Source: Carnobacterium mobile DSM 4848
GTDB taxonomy: Bacteria > Bacillota > Bacilli > Lactobacillales > Carnobacteriaceae
Direction of reading: 5' to 3'
Assembly (NCBI RefSeq): GCF_000744825.1
Contig: NZ_JQMR01000001.1
Location: forward strand, 868,001-932,000
DNA: 64,000 nt
Within the stretch, counting starts at the first letter, position 1. Each line of letters begins with the position of its first letter. Made by a program: the position numbers and the translations under genes. The notes under the pieces were generated by a model. The model was not told the origin of the DNA, did not search any database, and saw only the letters and a program-made list of their open reading frames with translations. Positions 9,852 to 18,652 of the stretch are shown in pieces.

Positions 9852-9890
9852 AGGTTTAATCTAATAGTCTTAAAAAAAGAGGTGAATAGA

Positions 9891-10169
9891 ATGAAGCTGA
9901 TCGATGTTACGAATAGCCATATAGATTTAGTAACGGAACAATTAGGAAACACTGATGCTAATTTTATTAAAGTCTATACACTAGGACCCACAACCGTTGT
10001 TTTTTCGGGAGCTCCTACCCATAAAGATGTTCTTTTAGTAAATAAAGAACGAAATATAAAAAATGCTGAAATAAAATTTGCGATTGAAAATATTTTAGAG
10101 ACTACGCCTGATGTGGTTGATATCTTACATGCGCCAAATATTGTCGAGCTTTCTATACCTGTCAATTAA
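9891..10169 (+). CDS. DUF1827 family protein
   Basis: A 92-residue protein starting MKLIDVTNSHIDLVTEQL, which matches DUF1827, a family I know only from Lactobacillales, commonly next to prfC as here. The start is the ATG at 9891 behind an AGAGGTG site; an upstream in-frame GTG at 9882 overlaps that site. The sequence alternates short strands and helices (FIKVYTLGPTTVVFSG, KHKDVLLVN-like), without cysteines or membrane segments. The function is unknown. The gene has its own promoter and shares a bidirectional terminator with prfC. The family assignment is good and supports placing the organism in the Lactobacillales. Confidence 0.8.
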   Translation: MKLIDVTNSHIDLVTEQLGNTDANFIKVYTLGPTTVVFSGAPTHKDVLLVNKERNIKNAEIKFAIENILETTPDVVDILHAPNIVELSIPVN

Positions 10170-10221
10170 AAATAATTGTCTTTTTTTGCTCTTTTTATAT
10201 TATTTTTGTATTTACGAGTTA

Positions 10222-10270
10222 GAAAAAAGGCTGAAACGGTGAATTTAAATTCACCGTTTCAGCCTTTTTT
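10222..10270. terminator. Bidirectional terminator between DUF1827 and prfC
   Basis: A fully palindromic hairpin (about 22 bp per arm, centred near 10246) is flanked by A6 on the left and T8 on the right. It therefore terminates both converging transcripts. Confidence 0.9.
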
Positions 10271-10288
10271 TTATTTTGGTTAGATGTT

Positions 10289-11872
10289 TTATAGTAATGC
10301 TGTCAATTCAACATCCGGGTATTTATCAGCAAACCATTGCATCGCGAATTGGTTCTCAAATAAAAATAACGGTTGATCATAACGATCCCGAACCAATAAG
10401 TTTCTGCTGGAAGACATATTAGTATTCAAGTCTTCCGGTTTGATCCAACGAGCAATTTTATTGCCCATCGGTGTCATAATAACTTCTGAATTGTATTCAT
10501 GCAACATCCGGTATTGGAAAACTTCAAATTGTAATTGGCCTACTGCACCAAGAATATAATCTTCTGTATGGAAGGTTTTATACAATTGAATAGCACCTTC
10601 TTGAACCAATTGTTGTACACCTTTATGAAATGATTTTTGTTTCATCACATTTTTTGCCGAAACTTTCATAAAAATCTCGGGCGTAAATTGTGGCAGTTTT
10701 TCAAATTCAATATCTTGTTTGCCTTCAAAAAGCGTATCGCCGATTTGGAAATTCCCGGTATCATAGAGACCAATAATATCTCCAGCTACAGCATTTTGCA
10801 CCGTTTCTCGACTCTCTGCCATAAATTGTGTTGAATTGGAAAGCTTGATTTTCTTTTTCGTTCGAGCAAGGGTAACATCCATTCCTCGATCAAATTCCCC
10901 AGAGCAAATTCGAATAAATGCAATCCGATCTCGGTGAGCTGGGTTCATATTGGCTTGAATTTTAAAAATAAAACCTGAAAATTCATCATTAGCGGCTTCT
11001 ATAATGTCTCCATCTCTGTCTTTATGAGCTGACGGACTAGGAGCAAATTGAATAAATGTGTCTAAAAAAGTCTGCACTCCAAAATTGGTTAAAGCAGAAC
11101 CGAAGAAAACAGGCGTCAATTCCCCTTTAGCAATTTTTTCTTCTGAAAATTCATTGCCTGCTTCATTTAATAGTTCAATGTCCTCCAGTGCTTGATCATA
11201 CAATGTTGATTTTTTGATTGGGTGATCGCCTTCTATCTCACCAGCAGCATTTAATTCAACTATCTTTTCGCCGTTTCTCCCATTTATCTCAGGATGATGG
11301 ATTTCAATTCTTTTATTGTAATTATCATATAAACCTAATAAACCTCTTCCCATTCCAATAGGCCAGTTCATAGGGTAAGAATCAATTTCTAATACTTCTT
11401 CCAATTCTTCCAATAATTCCAACGGCTCTCTTCCATCACGATCCAGTTTATTGATAAATGTAAAGATAGGAATACCACGCATTCGACAAACTTGAAACAA
11501 TTTCTTTGTTTGAGGCTCAATTCCTTTACCGCTATCAATTACCATCACTGCACTATCAACGGCCATCAATGTTCGATAAGTATCCTCAGAAAAATCTTCG
11601 TGTCCAGGTGTATCTAAAATATTGATTCTTTTATCTTTGTAATCAAATTGCATAACTGAACTCGTAACAGAAATTCCACGTTGTTTTTCAATTTCCATCC
11701 AGTCAGATGTTGCAAATTTCCCTGTTTTTTTCCCTTTTACAGTCCCAGCTTGACGAATGGCTCCACCAAAAAGTAATAATTGTTCTGTGATAGTTGTCTT
11801 TCCGGCATCTGGGTGGGAAATAATTGCGAATGTTTTTCGCGATGCTACTTCTTCTTTTAACGTTTGTTCCAT
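10289..11872 (-). CDS. prfC: Peptide chain release factor 3
   Basis: RF3 is the GTPase that recycles class-I release factors from the ribosome. Starting at the ATG at 11872 (GAGGG site ten bases upstream) gives 527 residues, the family norm; a TTG at 11893 is in frame but unlikely. GTPase motifs are intact: SHPDAGKTT (19-27), [14 protein letters not shown] and [12 protein letters not shown]. The effector block [30 protein letters not shown] and the C-terminal [11 protein letters not shown] segment are as in known RF3. It stands alone between a shared terminator and its own promoter region. Confidence 0.97.
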   Translation of the reverse strand: MEQTLKEEVASRKTFAIISHPDAGKTTITEQLLLFGGAIRQAGTVKGKKTGKFATSDWMEIEKQRGISVTSSVMQFDYKDKRINILDTPGHEDFSEDTYRTLMAVDSAVMVIDSGKGIEPQTKKLFQVCRMRGIPIFTFINKLDRDGREPLELLEELEEVLEIDSYPMNWPIGMGRGLLGLYDNYNKRIEIHHPEINGRNGEKIVELNAAGEIEGDHPIKKSTLYDQALEDIELLNEAGNEFSEEKIAKGELTPVFFGSALTNFGVQTFLDTFIQFAPSPSAHKDRDGDIIEAANDEFSGFIFKIQANMNPAHRDRIAFIRICSGEFDRGMDVTLARTKKKIKLSNSTQFMAESRETVQNAVAGDIIGLYDTGNFQIGDTLFEGKQDIEFEKLPQFTPEIFMKVSAKNVMKQKSFHKGVQQLVQEGAIQLYKTFHTEDYILGAVGQLQFEVFQYRMLHEYNSEVIMTPMGNKIARWIKPEDLNTNMSSSRNLLVRDRYDQPLFLFENQFAMQWFADKYPDVELTALL

Positions 11873-11937
11873 TATTATTAATCCCTCATTCAAATCATTT
11901 ATTTAACCTTCTATATACTTAATGGCATGTCGTTACA

Positions 11938-11979
11938 TGTCAACACCCTTTTCTTATCATTAGTCAAGTTATTATAACA
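11938..11979 (-). promoter_or_regulatory. Candidate prfC promoter region
   Basis: On the minus strand an extended -10 (TGTTATAAT, 11971-11979) and, nearer the gene, a perfect TTGACA (11938-11943) with only a poor -10 behind it are visible. The extended -10 is the better candidate, with a leader of roughly 90 bases. Which one is used cannot be decided from sequence. Confidence 0.4.
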
Positions 11980-12005
11980 TATTCATTAACAGAATTTTAT
12001 TTTTT

Positions 12006-12563
12006 TTATTTTTCATTAAATCCATATTCTCCAACGTAATTTTTAATAGACCAAATGTTTAATTGTTCTCTTGCCGCTACTTGTTCAGCAGCCAACAATT
12101 GATCAAGATAAACTTCCTGACCCTCTTCATATCCAACCCTTGCTAAGCCTTCTTGAACCAATATTTCTTGCACTAATGTGCCATCAGCAAACAAATAGGC
12201 CAATACTCTTCCATATTTATCTATTCTTTTTTGAGTAGGTTCATATTCGATCGTAAGTGTTTTCCCTTTTAAATAATTAATTAAAAATTCTTTTGCCTCT
12301 TTACCGTAAGGTTGTACAGAACCTGTTTTAGTAGTCGAACTTTCTGGAGTATCAATTAAAAGCAAGCGCATTTTATACTCTTGGCCTGCTTCTTTAAAAA
12401 CGATGGTATCTCCGTCAATTACCCGTTGTACTTCTATAGAAGCGCGATTATCTGCTTGATGCTCGGAAGGAGTTTCTTTTGCTGTATCCATTACAACATA
12501 ATTTCCTGTCAGAATAAGTAAGATGACTACAATCCCTGAAAGCATTTTTTTATTCAGTTTCAT
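12006..12563 (-). CDS. Secreted or membrane-anchored thermonuclease (SNase family)
   Basis: The 185-residue protein has a basic N-terminus and one hydrophobic segment (about 9-26, MLSGIVVILLILTGNYVVM), a signal peptide or anchor, then a staphylococcal-nuclease domain from about 45. Visible blocks are VQRVIDGDTIVF, MRLLLIDTPES, PYGKEAKEFL, DKYGRVLAYLF and LVQEGLARV, which carry the calcium-ligand aspartates and the arginines of the family. It would degrade DNA or RNA at the cell surface. No clear signal-peptidase site follows the hydrophobic stretch, so an anchored form is possible. An AAAGGGAC site precedes the ATG, and a short basic ORF lies 58 bases upstream. Confidence 0.9.
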   Translation of the reverse strand: MKLNKKMLSGIVVILLILTGNYVVMDTAKETPSEHQADNRASIEVQRVIDGDTIVFKEAGQEYKMRLLLIDTPESSTTKTGSVQPYGKEAKEFLINYLKGKTLTIEYEPTQKRIDKYGRVLAYLFADGTLVQEILVQEGLARVGYEEGQEVYLDQLLAAEQVAAREQLNIWSIKNYVGEYGFNEK

Positions 12564-12880
12564 AAACGTCCCTTTCTTAGTAGAGCGATTCTCTTCAGAA
12601 TTAAGGTTAAGAGCAGAAAAACTAAGAATAAAAAGGTCTTATGTACCTCCTCTTAACAAGTTTCAGCATCTTTTATCTCCTGAAAATTACCCACTCACAA
12701 AATATCTGATTTGTACTTTATCCTGTCTCTTCATGTGTTTTTCAAACAAGATAAAGAGCCAGTTTGAATTTTAGCATAGGTACTCAGTAAAAGACAGAGT
12801 CTAAAAATCTTGGATCAACACTGCTTCTGAAATTTATTTCTATCCGATAGATTTTGATTCCTCTTCTTCTTTCCTTAAAC
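12564..12880. other. Nuclease-gene leader and intergenic DNA
   Basis: This stretch holds the upstream region of the nuclease gene. The only feature I see is a 15-codon ORF on the minus strand (12622-12669) with a good SD site. No clean sigma-A promoter was found. The remainder, up to the hairpin at 12883, shows nothing recognisable. Confidence 0.4.
12622..12669 (-). CDS. Possible 15-residue basic leader peptide
   Basis: An ATG at 12669 is preceded by AGGAG seven bases upstream and opens a 15-codon frame, MLKLVKRRYIRPFYS, ending TAG 58 bases before the nuclease start. The peptide carries six Lys/Arg residues and no acidic ones. It could be a leader peptide or chance. Nothing similar is known to me, and there is no evidence of translation beyond the ribosome site. 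Confidence 0.25.
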   Translation of the reverse strand: MLKLVKRRYIRPFYS

Positions 12881-12882
12881 TA

Positions 12883-12932
12883 AAACCAAAAAGACATGCT
12901 GATAGGATATACAGCACGTCTTTTTGGTTTAC
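12883..12932. terminator. Hairpin after nox
   Basis: A 13-bp stem (12883-12895 with 12918-12930) encloses a partly paired loop (GCTG/CAGC). It follows the nox stop codon on the minus strand, although the U-tract is modest in either direction. Confidence 0.65.
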
Positions 12933-12952
12933 TTATTATTCTAAAATCTTAC

Positions 12953-14311
12953 TTATTTTTCAGCTAATTTTCTTTCTTGTTCTACAGCTGCTTGCGCTAA
13001 TATGTTCAAGTAATTCCATGGACGGTCAAAATGAGGTTGGAAGAAGAAATCAACATAAGCTAAATCTTCAATTGTCATTTTGTTTTGAATAGCCAAAGAT
13101 AATGTATTTGCAGATTGTGTTACATCATATTTAGACATGATTTGTCCACCAACAATTCGTGTTGTGCCTACTTCGTATACTAATTGCATCAATACTTCTT
13201 CAGTTGTCGGCATAAATTCTGGGCGGTAATTATCTTTAACTAAAACAGAACGGACCTCTAAATCAAAGTGTGGTGCACCACTTGTTGTAACACCTGTTGA
13301 ACCGATATTATATCCAAACAAATACAAACCTGAAGTAGATTGTGTTCCTCTGTATTTAACTTTTGGTTCTACAATGTTTTTCCCAACTAAGGTTCCCATA
13401 CGAACCGCATTTGTAGCTAACGGAATGTATGCATGCCCGCCATTTGGATTATAATTAACTGCACAACTATCTCCAGCAGCATAAATATCTGGGTTGCTCG
13501 TTCTCATATAATCGTCAACAATGATTGCGCCATTTGGCAGCATATCTACTTTGTCTTTCAACAAATCATTATTTGGACGGAAACCTACACACATAATCAC
13601 TAAATCGGCTTCATATTCCCCTTGGGCAGTCAATACGGATGTTACTTCTCCCGCTTCGTTAGCAGTAAATCCATTAACCGCTTGGTTTAAAGCTAATTTC
13701 ACTCCGCGTTCTTGCAAGTCATTTTCAAGCACATCTGTAAACTCTTTATCTAAATATTTATTTAAGATGCGATCCAGACCGTCAATCAGAGTGACTTCTT
13801 TACCAGATTCAGCAAATGCTTCTACTAATTCGATTCCAATATAACCGCCGCCCACAATTGTGATTTTTTTAGCATCAGTTGCTTGAGCAATTAATTCATT
13901 TGCTTGGTTATAATTTTTACACAAAAGGATTTTTTTATAATCAATTCCAGGAATTGGAGGAATGATTGGCCAAGACCCTGTAGTATTGACTAGCTTATCA
14001 TACGATTCTTCAAAAATATCTCCTGTTTTCATATCTTCCACAATAACTTTTTTAGCATCTGTATCAATTTCTTTTACATTGTGTTCCATTTTAACTTTGG
14101 CACCCATGGATGCTAGTTCTTCAGGGTTGGAATAAAACAATCCTGCTGGATCTTTCACAACACCGCCAACGTATAAAGCGATTCCGCATGATAAAAATGA
14201 AATATTGTCATTACGTTCGAAAACGGCTACTTCTGCTTCTGGATTTTCATTTAGGATGGTTTTAACCGCTGATGTACCTGCATGCGTACAGCCAATTACT
14301 ACTACTTTCAT
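12953..14311 (-). CDS. nox: NADH oxidase, water-forming (Nox)
   Basis: A 452-residue flavoprotein of the pyridine-nucleotide disulfide reductase superfamily. The N-terminal FAD motif is VVVIGCTHAGTSA; the redox-active single cysteine is C42 in SFLSCGIALYVGG; the NADH-binding motif is ITIVGGGYIGIELVEAF; and the second FAD site is NPDIYAAGDSCAV. Single-cysteine members reduce O2 to water with two NADH through a cysteine-sulfenic acid, regenerating NAD+ in aerobic fermentation. The sequence is close to the enterococcal Nox that I remember, rather than to CoA-disulfide reductase, but that alternative is not fully excluded. A good promoter lies about 100 bases upstream. Confidence 0.92.
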   Translation of the reverse strand: MKVVVIGCTHAGTSAVKTILNENPEAEVAVFERNDNISFLSCGIALYVGGVVKDPAGLFYSNPEELASMGAKVKMEHNVKEIDTDAKKVIVEDMKTGDIFEESYDKLVNTTGSWPIIPPIPGIDYKKILLCKNYNQANELIAQATDAKKITIVGGGYIGIELVEAFAESGKEVTLIDGLDRILNKYLDKEFTDVLENDLQERGVKLALNQAVNGFTANEAGEVTSVLTAQGEYEADLVIMCVGFRPNNDLLKDKVDMLPNGAIIVDDYMRTSNPDIYAAGDSCAVNYNPNGGHAYIPLATNAVRMGTLVGKNIVEPKVKYRGTQSTSGLYLFGYNIGSTGVTTSGAPHFDLEVRSVLVKDNYRPEFMPTTEEVLMQLVYEVGTTRIVGGQIMSKYDVTQSANTLSLAIQNKMTIEDLAYVDFFFQPHFDRPWNYLNILAQAAVEQERKLAEK

Positions 14312-14407
14312 CTTGTATTTCCCCCTATTAGAATCTTATTATTGATTGATTCTCTTATTTATAATATTTACTAGCAGCTGGTGCTTTTCTTCACTAACTA
14401 CTAGTAC

Positions 14408-14435
14408 ACTATATCACAAACTCTAGAAATGTCAA
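14408..14435 (-). promoter_or_regulatory. nox promoter
   Basis: On the minus strand a perfect -35 TTGACA (14430-14435) and a -10 TATAGT (14408-14413) are separated by 16 bases. The predicted leader is about 90 bases. A TTTGTGA tract overlaps the -10, but its second half does not match a Rex operator. Confidence 0.6.
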
Positions 14436-14454
14436 AACATTATGAAGGATTTCA

Positions 14455-15564
14455 CTATTTTTTTTCAAGTTGTACGCTTTGATGCTTCTTTTTAATATTG
14501 TACATGTCCTTTAGATACATGACTATTGTCTTAACTACTGCGTAGAAAGGAACACCTAATATCATGCCTAAAAGTCCTGCTAGTTTTCCGGCTACTAACA
14601 AAATAACAATAATCGTTAAAGGATGAATTGCAAGAGTTTTCCCAATGACATTTGGAGAAATGAAGTTCCCATCTATTTGTTGAACGACTAAGACAACCAA
14701 TACGACTAATAATGCTTTTGTAGGAGAAATCGTCAAACCAATAATGACTGCTGGTGCTAACCCAATATAAGGCCCAACATACGGTATAATATTCGTCACT
14801 CCTGCAATAAAGCCTAATAATAGAGCATAAGGCATACTGATAATCAAATAACCGATAAATGTAAACATCCCCACTAGTAAACAAACTAAAGCTTGTCCGC
14901 TGATATAAGAAGCAATCGTATTATTCATTTGTCCAAACAATTCAATCATTTGTCCTCGATATTCTTTTGGAAAAAACTTAGCTACTGCTGGACGAAAATG
15001 CTGTCCATCTTTAAACATATAAAACAAAATAATGGGAGCAGTAAAAACAACGATTGTTGCATTTGCTACAGCTCCGAAAATAGATCCCACGCTGTTTGTA
15101 ATTCCAGAAAAAACAGTGTTGGCTATATTGCTGATAGACAAATCCATTTTATTCACAGAGTTTTCTAAGTCAAAGTCAGCTAACCAAGGCTGCTGTATAA
15201 TGCTTTTAGAAAAACTTTCTAATGATTCCATAAAACTCGGAATATTTTTTACTAATTGTCCAACTTGGTCAACTAAAGTGGGAACGACTAAAACACCTAA
15301 AAATACTAACAATCCTAAAAACAACAGTAAAATAATCAGAATACCGTACTTTCTTTGTATCTTTAATTTTTCAAGTAAATTAATTAAAGGATTTAGTAAA
15401 TAATATAAAAAACCTGCCACTAATATCGGAGTAAATAATGTAGTGACAAAGGTGATCAGCGGCTGGAAGACAAAATTGATTTTCATTGACATATAAATCA
15501 ACGTCGCAATAACTAGCAGCCAAGTTGACCAAAACATCAACTTCGATTTTCTAAAATAGTCCAT
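14455..15564 (-). CDS. AI-2E family transporter (YtvI/PerM-like permease)
   Basis: A polytopic membrane protein of 369 residues in the AI-2E (PF01594-type) family. Paired N-terminal membrane segments occur at about 12-65, a third near 70-90, an extracytoplasmic or amphipathic region at 100-150, then further helices. The typical C-terminal signature GPYIGLAPAVIIGL followed by QQIDGNFISPNVIGKTLAIHPL is present. The family includes putative autoinducer-2 exporters and Na+/H+ antiporters, so the substrate is open. The ATG at 15564 is nine bases from GAGG; the one at 15570 is too close. It follows the M42 peptidase gene by under 20 bases, suggesting co-transcription. Confidence 0.85.
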   Translation of the reverse strand: MDYFRKSKLMFWSTWLLVIATLIYMSMKINFVFQPLITFVTTLFTPILVAGFLYYLLNPLINLLEKLKIQRKYGILIILLLFLGLLVFLGVLVVPTLVDQVGQLVKNIPSFMESLESFSKSIIQQPWLADFDLENSVNKMDLSISNIANTVFSGITNSVGSIFGAVANATIVVFTAPIILFYMFKDGQHFRPAVAKFFPKEYRGQMIELFGQMNNTIASYISGQALVCLLVGMFTFIGYLIISMPYALLLGFIAGVTNIIPYVGPYIGLAPAVIIGLTISPTKALLVVLVVLVVQQIDGNFISPNVIGKTLAIHPLTIIVILLVAGKLAGLLGMILGVPFYAVVKTIVMYLKDMYNIKKKHQSVQLEKK

Positions 15565-15582
15565 TTTCATCTTCCTCTCTTT

Positions 15583-16620
15583 CTACTCAAACATATCCTG
15601 CAGTAAATAGTTCCATACTAATTGTTCCGTTGCTTTGATTGACGATTCATGTGTGCGTTCATAAGCATGACTAGCATCAATTCCTGCTCCAACTAAAGCG
15701 TGACGCACATCTGCTCCTGCTTTCATAGCAGCTGAAGCATCGCTTCCATAATAAGGATAAATATCTAATTGGTAAGGAATATGGTTGTCTTCACATAATT
15801 TCGTCAGTTGTTTTCTCAGTTGATAATGGTAAGGACCACTTCCATCTTTTACACATATGGAAACTGAGTATTCATCTGTCTGTTGATCATCTCCTATGGC
15901 TCCCATATCAACAGCTAAGTATTCTGTAACTTTTTCTGATATATTAGAATTTCCTCCATATCCGATCTCTTCATTATTTGAGATAAGAAAGTGAGTAGTG
16001 TATGGCAATTCTATGTTATCTTCAACTAATTTTTCTAAAAGATTCAACAAAATGGCTACACTTACTTTATCGTCTAAATGGCGTGACTTAATAAAACCGC
16101 TTTTAGTTATTTCTGTCCGCGGGTCAAAGCTGATAAAATCTCCAACTTCAATACCTAATTGTTGGGTTTCTTCTTTTGATTGTACTTTTTCATCAATTCG
16201 TATTTCCATGTTCGTTTGGTTTCTTTCGGCTGTCCCTGCTTCTTTATAGACATGAACGCTTGTTTGATGCATTAGAATCGTACCTGTGTATGTTTTTCCT
16301 GAAGCCGTATGAATAGTACAATACTCTCCTTCAATCGCGTTATAACGAAATCCGCCAATCAAATCCATTTTTAAGCGTCCATCAGGTTTAATTGCACGCA
16401 CCATTGCTCCAAGTGTATCTACATGAGCAGTTACAAAACGCTGATTTTGATGATTTTTTCCTTTTACAGTGATTAATAAACTTCCTTTATTGTTTGTATT
16501 TGCTTCATACCCTAAAGCCGTTAACTCCTTTTTTATCATTCCAATAATTTCGCTTGTATTCCCTGTTGGAGAAGGAATGGCGGTCAGCTTTTTTATCCAT
16601 TCTAAAGTCTTATTATTCAT
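15583..16620 (-). CDS. M42 family metallopeptidase (first of three)
   Basis: A 345-residue co-catalytic di-metal aminopeptidase of the M42 (FrvX/tetrahedral aminopeptidase) clan. Metal and catalytic residues lie in TAHVDTLGAMV (H66, D68), SRHLDDKVSV, ISNNEEIGYGGNSN and AVDMGAIGDD, with a late HAYERTHESS block giving the last histidine. Proteins of this family form dodecameric shells that trim peptides. It is more divergent from the other two M42 proteins in this window than they are from each other. It starts at an ATG behind TGGAGG and is followed closely by the AI-2E gene. The preferred residue cannot be predicted. Confidence 0.88.
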   Translation of the reverse strand: MNNKTLEWIKKLTAIPSPTGNTSEIIGMIKKELTALGYEANTNNKGSLLITVKGKNHQNQRFVTAHVDTLGAMVRAIKPDGRLKMDLIGGFRYNAIEGEYCTIHTASGKTYTGTILMHQTSVHVYKEAGTAERNQTNMEIRIDEKVQSKEETQQLGIEVGDFISFDPRTEITKSGFIKSRHLDDKVSVAILLNLLEKLVEDNIELPYTTHFLISNNEEIGYGGNSNISEKVTEYLAVDMGAIGDDQQTDEYSVSICVKDGSGPYHYQLRKQLTKLCEDNHIPYQLDIYPYYGSDASAAMKAGADVRHALVGAGIDASHAYERTHESSIKATEQLVWNYLLQDMFE

Positions 16621-16771
16621 CGTTTTTCCTCCATTCTTTATTACTTGTATAAGTATAAGCTATTGCCTATCAGAAATAAAGAAATTAACTAGATAGAAGA
16701 TCCTCACTAGAATCACTTACTTTTCTATGGTACCCTTAACAGCATAACAAAATAGAAAGAAGGAACATTTT

Positions 16772-17221
16772 ATGAATTTTTCCTGGTCATCTGATTTAAA
16801 TTCAAAAGTTTATAAAGACGGGTTAACTATTCGGAATCGTGTTTTCGTAAAAGAACAACAGGTTCCTGCAGAAATGGAAATAGATGAACTAGAAGATCAA
16901 ACTATTTATGTAGTTGGTTATTTAGACGATACTCCTGTAGCTACAGCCCGGCTTTTCCCTATTGAGCAAAATACTTATAAAGTACAACGTGTAGCTGTTT
17001 TAAGTAATCAGCGCGGGAAGCAGCTTGGGAAAAAATTAATGTTGGAAATTGAACGGTATGCTTCTGAAAATGGCCGGAATCGCTTAATATTAGGTGCGCA
17101 AGATCATGCTATTGGTTTTTACTCGGCTTTAAATTATTCAATCATTAGCGAAGGCTACTTAGATGCTGGAATTCCCCACCATGACATGGAAAAAAAATTA
17201 GCAACAATTAAAAAACCTTAA
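16772..17221 (+). CDS. GNAT family N-acetyltransferase (ElaA/YjcF-like)
   Basis: A 149-residue single-domain acetyltransferase. The N-terminus IRNRVFVKEQQVPAEMEIDELE resembles YjcF/ElaA-type GNAT proteins. The acetyl-CoA loop lies in VQRVAVLSNQRGKQLGKKLM (about 74-93), and ILGAQDHAIGFYSALNY forms the usual beta5-alpha4 end. The acceptor substrate is unknown. GAAGGA precedes the ATG. The stop codon is inside the terminator stem. It is one of the few plus-strand genes here and is monocistronic. Confidence 0.88.
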   Translation: MNFSWSSDLNSKVYKDGLTIRNRVFVKEQQVPAEMEIDELEDQTIYVVGYLDDTPVATARLFPIEQNTYKVQRVAVLSNQRGKQLGKKLMLEIERYASENGRNRLILGAQDHAIGFYSALNYSIISEGYLDAGIPHHDMEKKLATIKKP

Positions 17222-17243
17222 AAAATGTTTTTAAGGTTTTTTA
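17211..17243 (+). terminator. Terminator overlapping the GNAT stop codon
   Basis: A 14-bp perfect stem (17211-17224 with 17228-17241) has a three-base loop and ends in a T-run. The TAA at 17219-17221 lies inside the 5' arm. Confidence 0.8.
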
Positions 17244-17287
17244 GTATGTTTTCTATAAAAATGATTTGCCTACCATTCAAATAATGA

Positions 17288-17545
17288 TCATTGTTGTTCT
17301 TTTGTTCGTTTAAGCAATGCTTCTCGCTTTGCTTTCATCCGTTCCATTCTTTGCTCTTTTTCATTAGATAACAAAATGAGTTCTTGGATTCTCAGTGTGT
17401 CTTTTTTTTGGTAAACCACTTCAAAAACATCACCTAAAGTGCATTCATCAGGAAGATACTGGAGATTTACGTGAATGGGATCACTGCCATCATCAGGAAC
17501 AAGCCGTGCTACCTCTCCTTCAAACTCCTCAAGAACTGCTTTCAT
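17288..17545 (-). CDS. DUF3006 domain protein
   Basis: An 85-residue protein beginning MKAVLEEFEGEVARLVPDDG, the DUF3006 pattern, with a highly charged C-terminus (KEQRMERMKAKREALLKRTKEQ). I start at 17545, where AAAGGAG lies ten bases upstream; the frame extends a little into the upstream gene. Only one base separates it from the stop codon of the ComEC-like gene. DUF3006 genes are often found next to such hydrolases, so a functional partnership is likely, though its nature is unknown to me. Confidence 0.8.
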   Translation of the reverse strand: MKAVLEEFEGEVARLVPDDGSDPIHVNLQYLPDECTLGDVFEVVYQKKDTLRIQELILLSNEKEQRMERMKAKREALLKRTKEQQ

Positions 17546-17546
17546 T

Positions 17547-18557
17547 TTAATGCGCTCCTTTCTCTGTAACAACGCTGTAAGTTCCCTTCGAATCTACATT
17601 AACCGTTATGGTTCCATCCTCTATCGTTCCGTAAATTGGGACACTTTGATGGTTGAGCCGCTCTAACGTTTCTTTGTTAGGATGCCCGTAACTATTTGAT
17701 TCTCCTGCTGAGTAAACACTGATTTGCGGTTCAATCGCTTTTATCCATTCTTCGCTCGTACTACTTTTCGAGCCGTGATGTCCCATTAAAAGAAGAGTCG
17801 CTTTTAAATCAGCTCCGCTCTCAATAATTTCATTTTCAACTCTTGCTGAAGCATCTCCACTAAACAAACCGCTAAAGTTAGCAAATGTAATTTTAGCTAC
17901 AATCGAATCATCGTTAGGGTTGTTTTTCGAGACCATCGTTGGGTTAAGTATTTCAAACAGGAAAGGCCCTACTTGATGTTCCTCTCCGCTTTTCGGCTCC
18001 ACATAACGTGCATTACTGTCGCTAATAGCATCAAGTACACGTTCATATATTTTACTCGTTGCATCATAGCCATTCATCCATACTTCTTTAACATCATAAT
18101 ACTGCAAAACTAAGTCGCCATATCCAATGTGATCTGAATCGTTATGGGTAAAAATCAACAGATCTATTTTCCCGCCTGTTCCGATATAGCGGTCTAAATA
18201 CGTTAAGATTTTTTTATCTTTATCTTCATAGCGCCCTGTATCAATTAAAATATTAGTCCCGTCTTCTGATTGAAGCAAAGTAGCTGAACCTTGCCCCACA
18301 TCTAAGAAGTAGAATTGGCTTGTTCCTTTAAGTGCTGTTTCTCCTTTAAGGTATTGATTATCTGTTTGAAAAACATGCATGAATTCCTCTTTAAATTGCT
18401 CCAACTTTTCGAGAAGTGAATAGCCTGAGTTGTCGCTTTTCCCTAAAGCTAGGCCGAAAACAAATGAAAACAAAATGATAAAACTCATTAACGTTAATTG
18501 AGTCCGTTGTTTTTGTTGCTTTTTAGTTAATTTTTTCTTTTTCTTTCGATAAGCCAC
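17547..18557 (-). CDS. ComEC-type metallo-beta-lactamase-fold hydrolase, membrane-anchored
   Basis: The 336-residue protein has a very basic N-terminus, one hydrophobic anchor (about 24-40) and an extracytoplasmic MBL domain like the C-terminal part of ComEC/Rec2: FLDVGQGSATL (about 83), FTHNDSDHIGYGD (about 133), SGLFSGDASARVE, LLMGHHGSKSSTSEEW and SYGHPNKETLERL. It lacks the multi-helix channel of true ComEC, so it is a stand-alone relative, probably a surface nuclease or phosphodiesterase (inference). The start is GTG with a weak site. It is translationally close to DUF3006, forming a two-gene unit after mgtE. Confidence 0.87.
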   Translation of the reverse strand: MAYRKKKKKLTKKQQKQRTQLTLMSFIILFSFVFGLALGKSDNSGYSLLEKLEQFKEEFMHVFQTDNQYLKGETALKGTSQFYFLDVGQGSATLLQSEDGTNILIDTGRYEDKDKKILTYLDRYIGTGGKIDLLIFTHNDSDHIGYGDLVLQYYDVKEVWMNGYDATSKIYERVLDAISDSNARYVEPKSGEEHQVGPFLFEILNPTMVSKNNPNDDSIVAKITFANFSGLFSGDASARVENEIIESGADLKATLLLMGHHGSKSSTSEEWIKAIEPQISVYSAGESNSYGHPNKETLERLNHQSVPIYGTIEDGTITVNVDSKGTYSVVTEKGAH

Positions 18558-18579
18558 ACCTATTCAATCCTTTACTGTT

Positions 18580-18608
18580 AAAAGGATGAGACAAAAAGTC
18601 CCATCCTT
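18580..18608 (-). terminator. Weak terminator after mgtE
   Basis: A seven-base stem (18582-18588 with 18602-18608), extendable inside the loop, is followed by a short U-tract on the minus strand. It may be only partial, allowing read-through into the ComEC-like gene. Confidence 0.5.
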
Positions 18609-18652
18609 GTATTTTCTAATAATTGCACTGCTCAAAAAAGTCACTGTCTTCT

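Noticed and set aside
14405-14425. Possible Rex operator at the nox promoter (TTTGTGA near the -10)
   Set aside because: Only the left half matches; the second half lacks the TTCACAA arm, so the resemblance is too weak.
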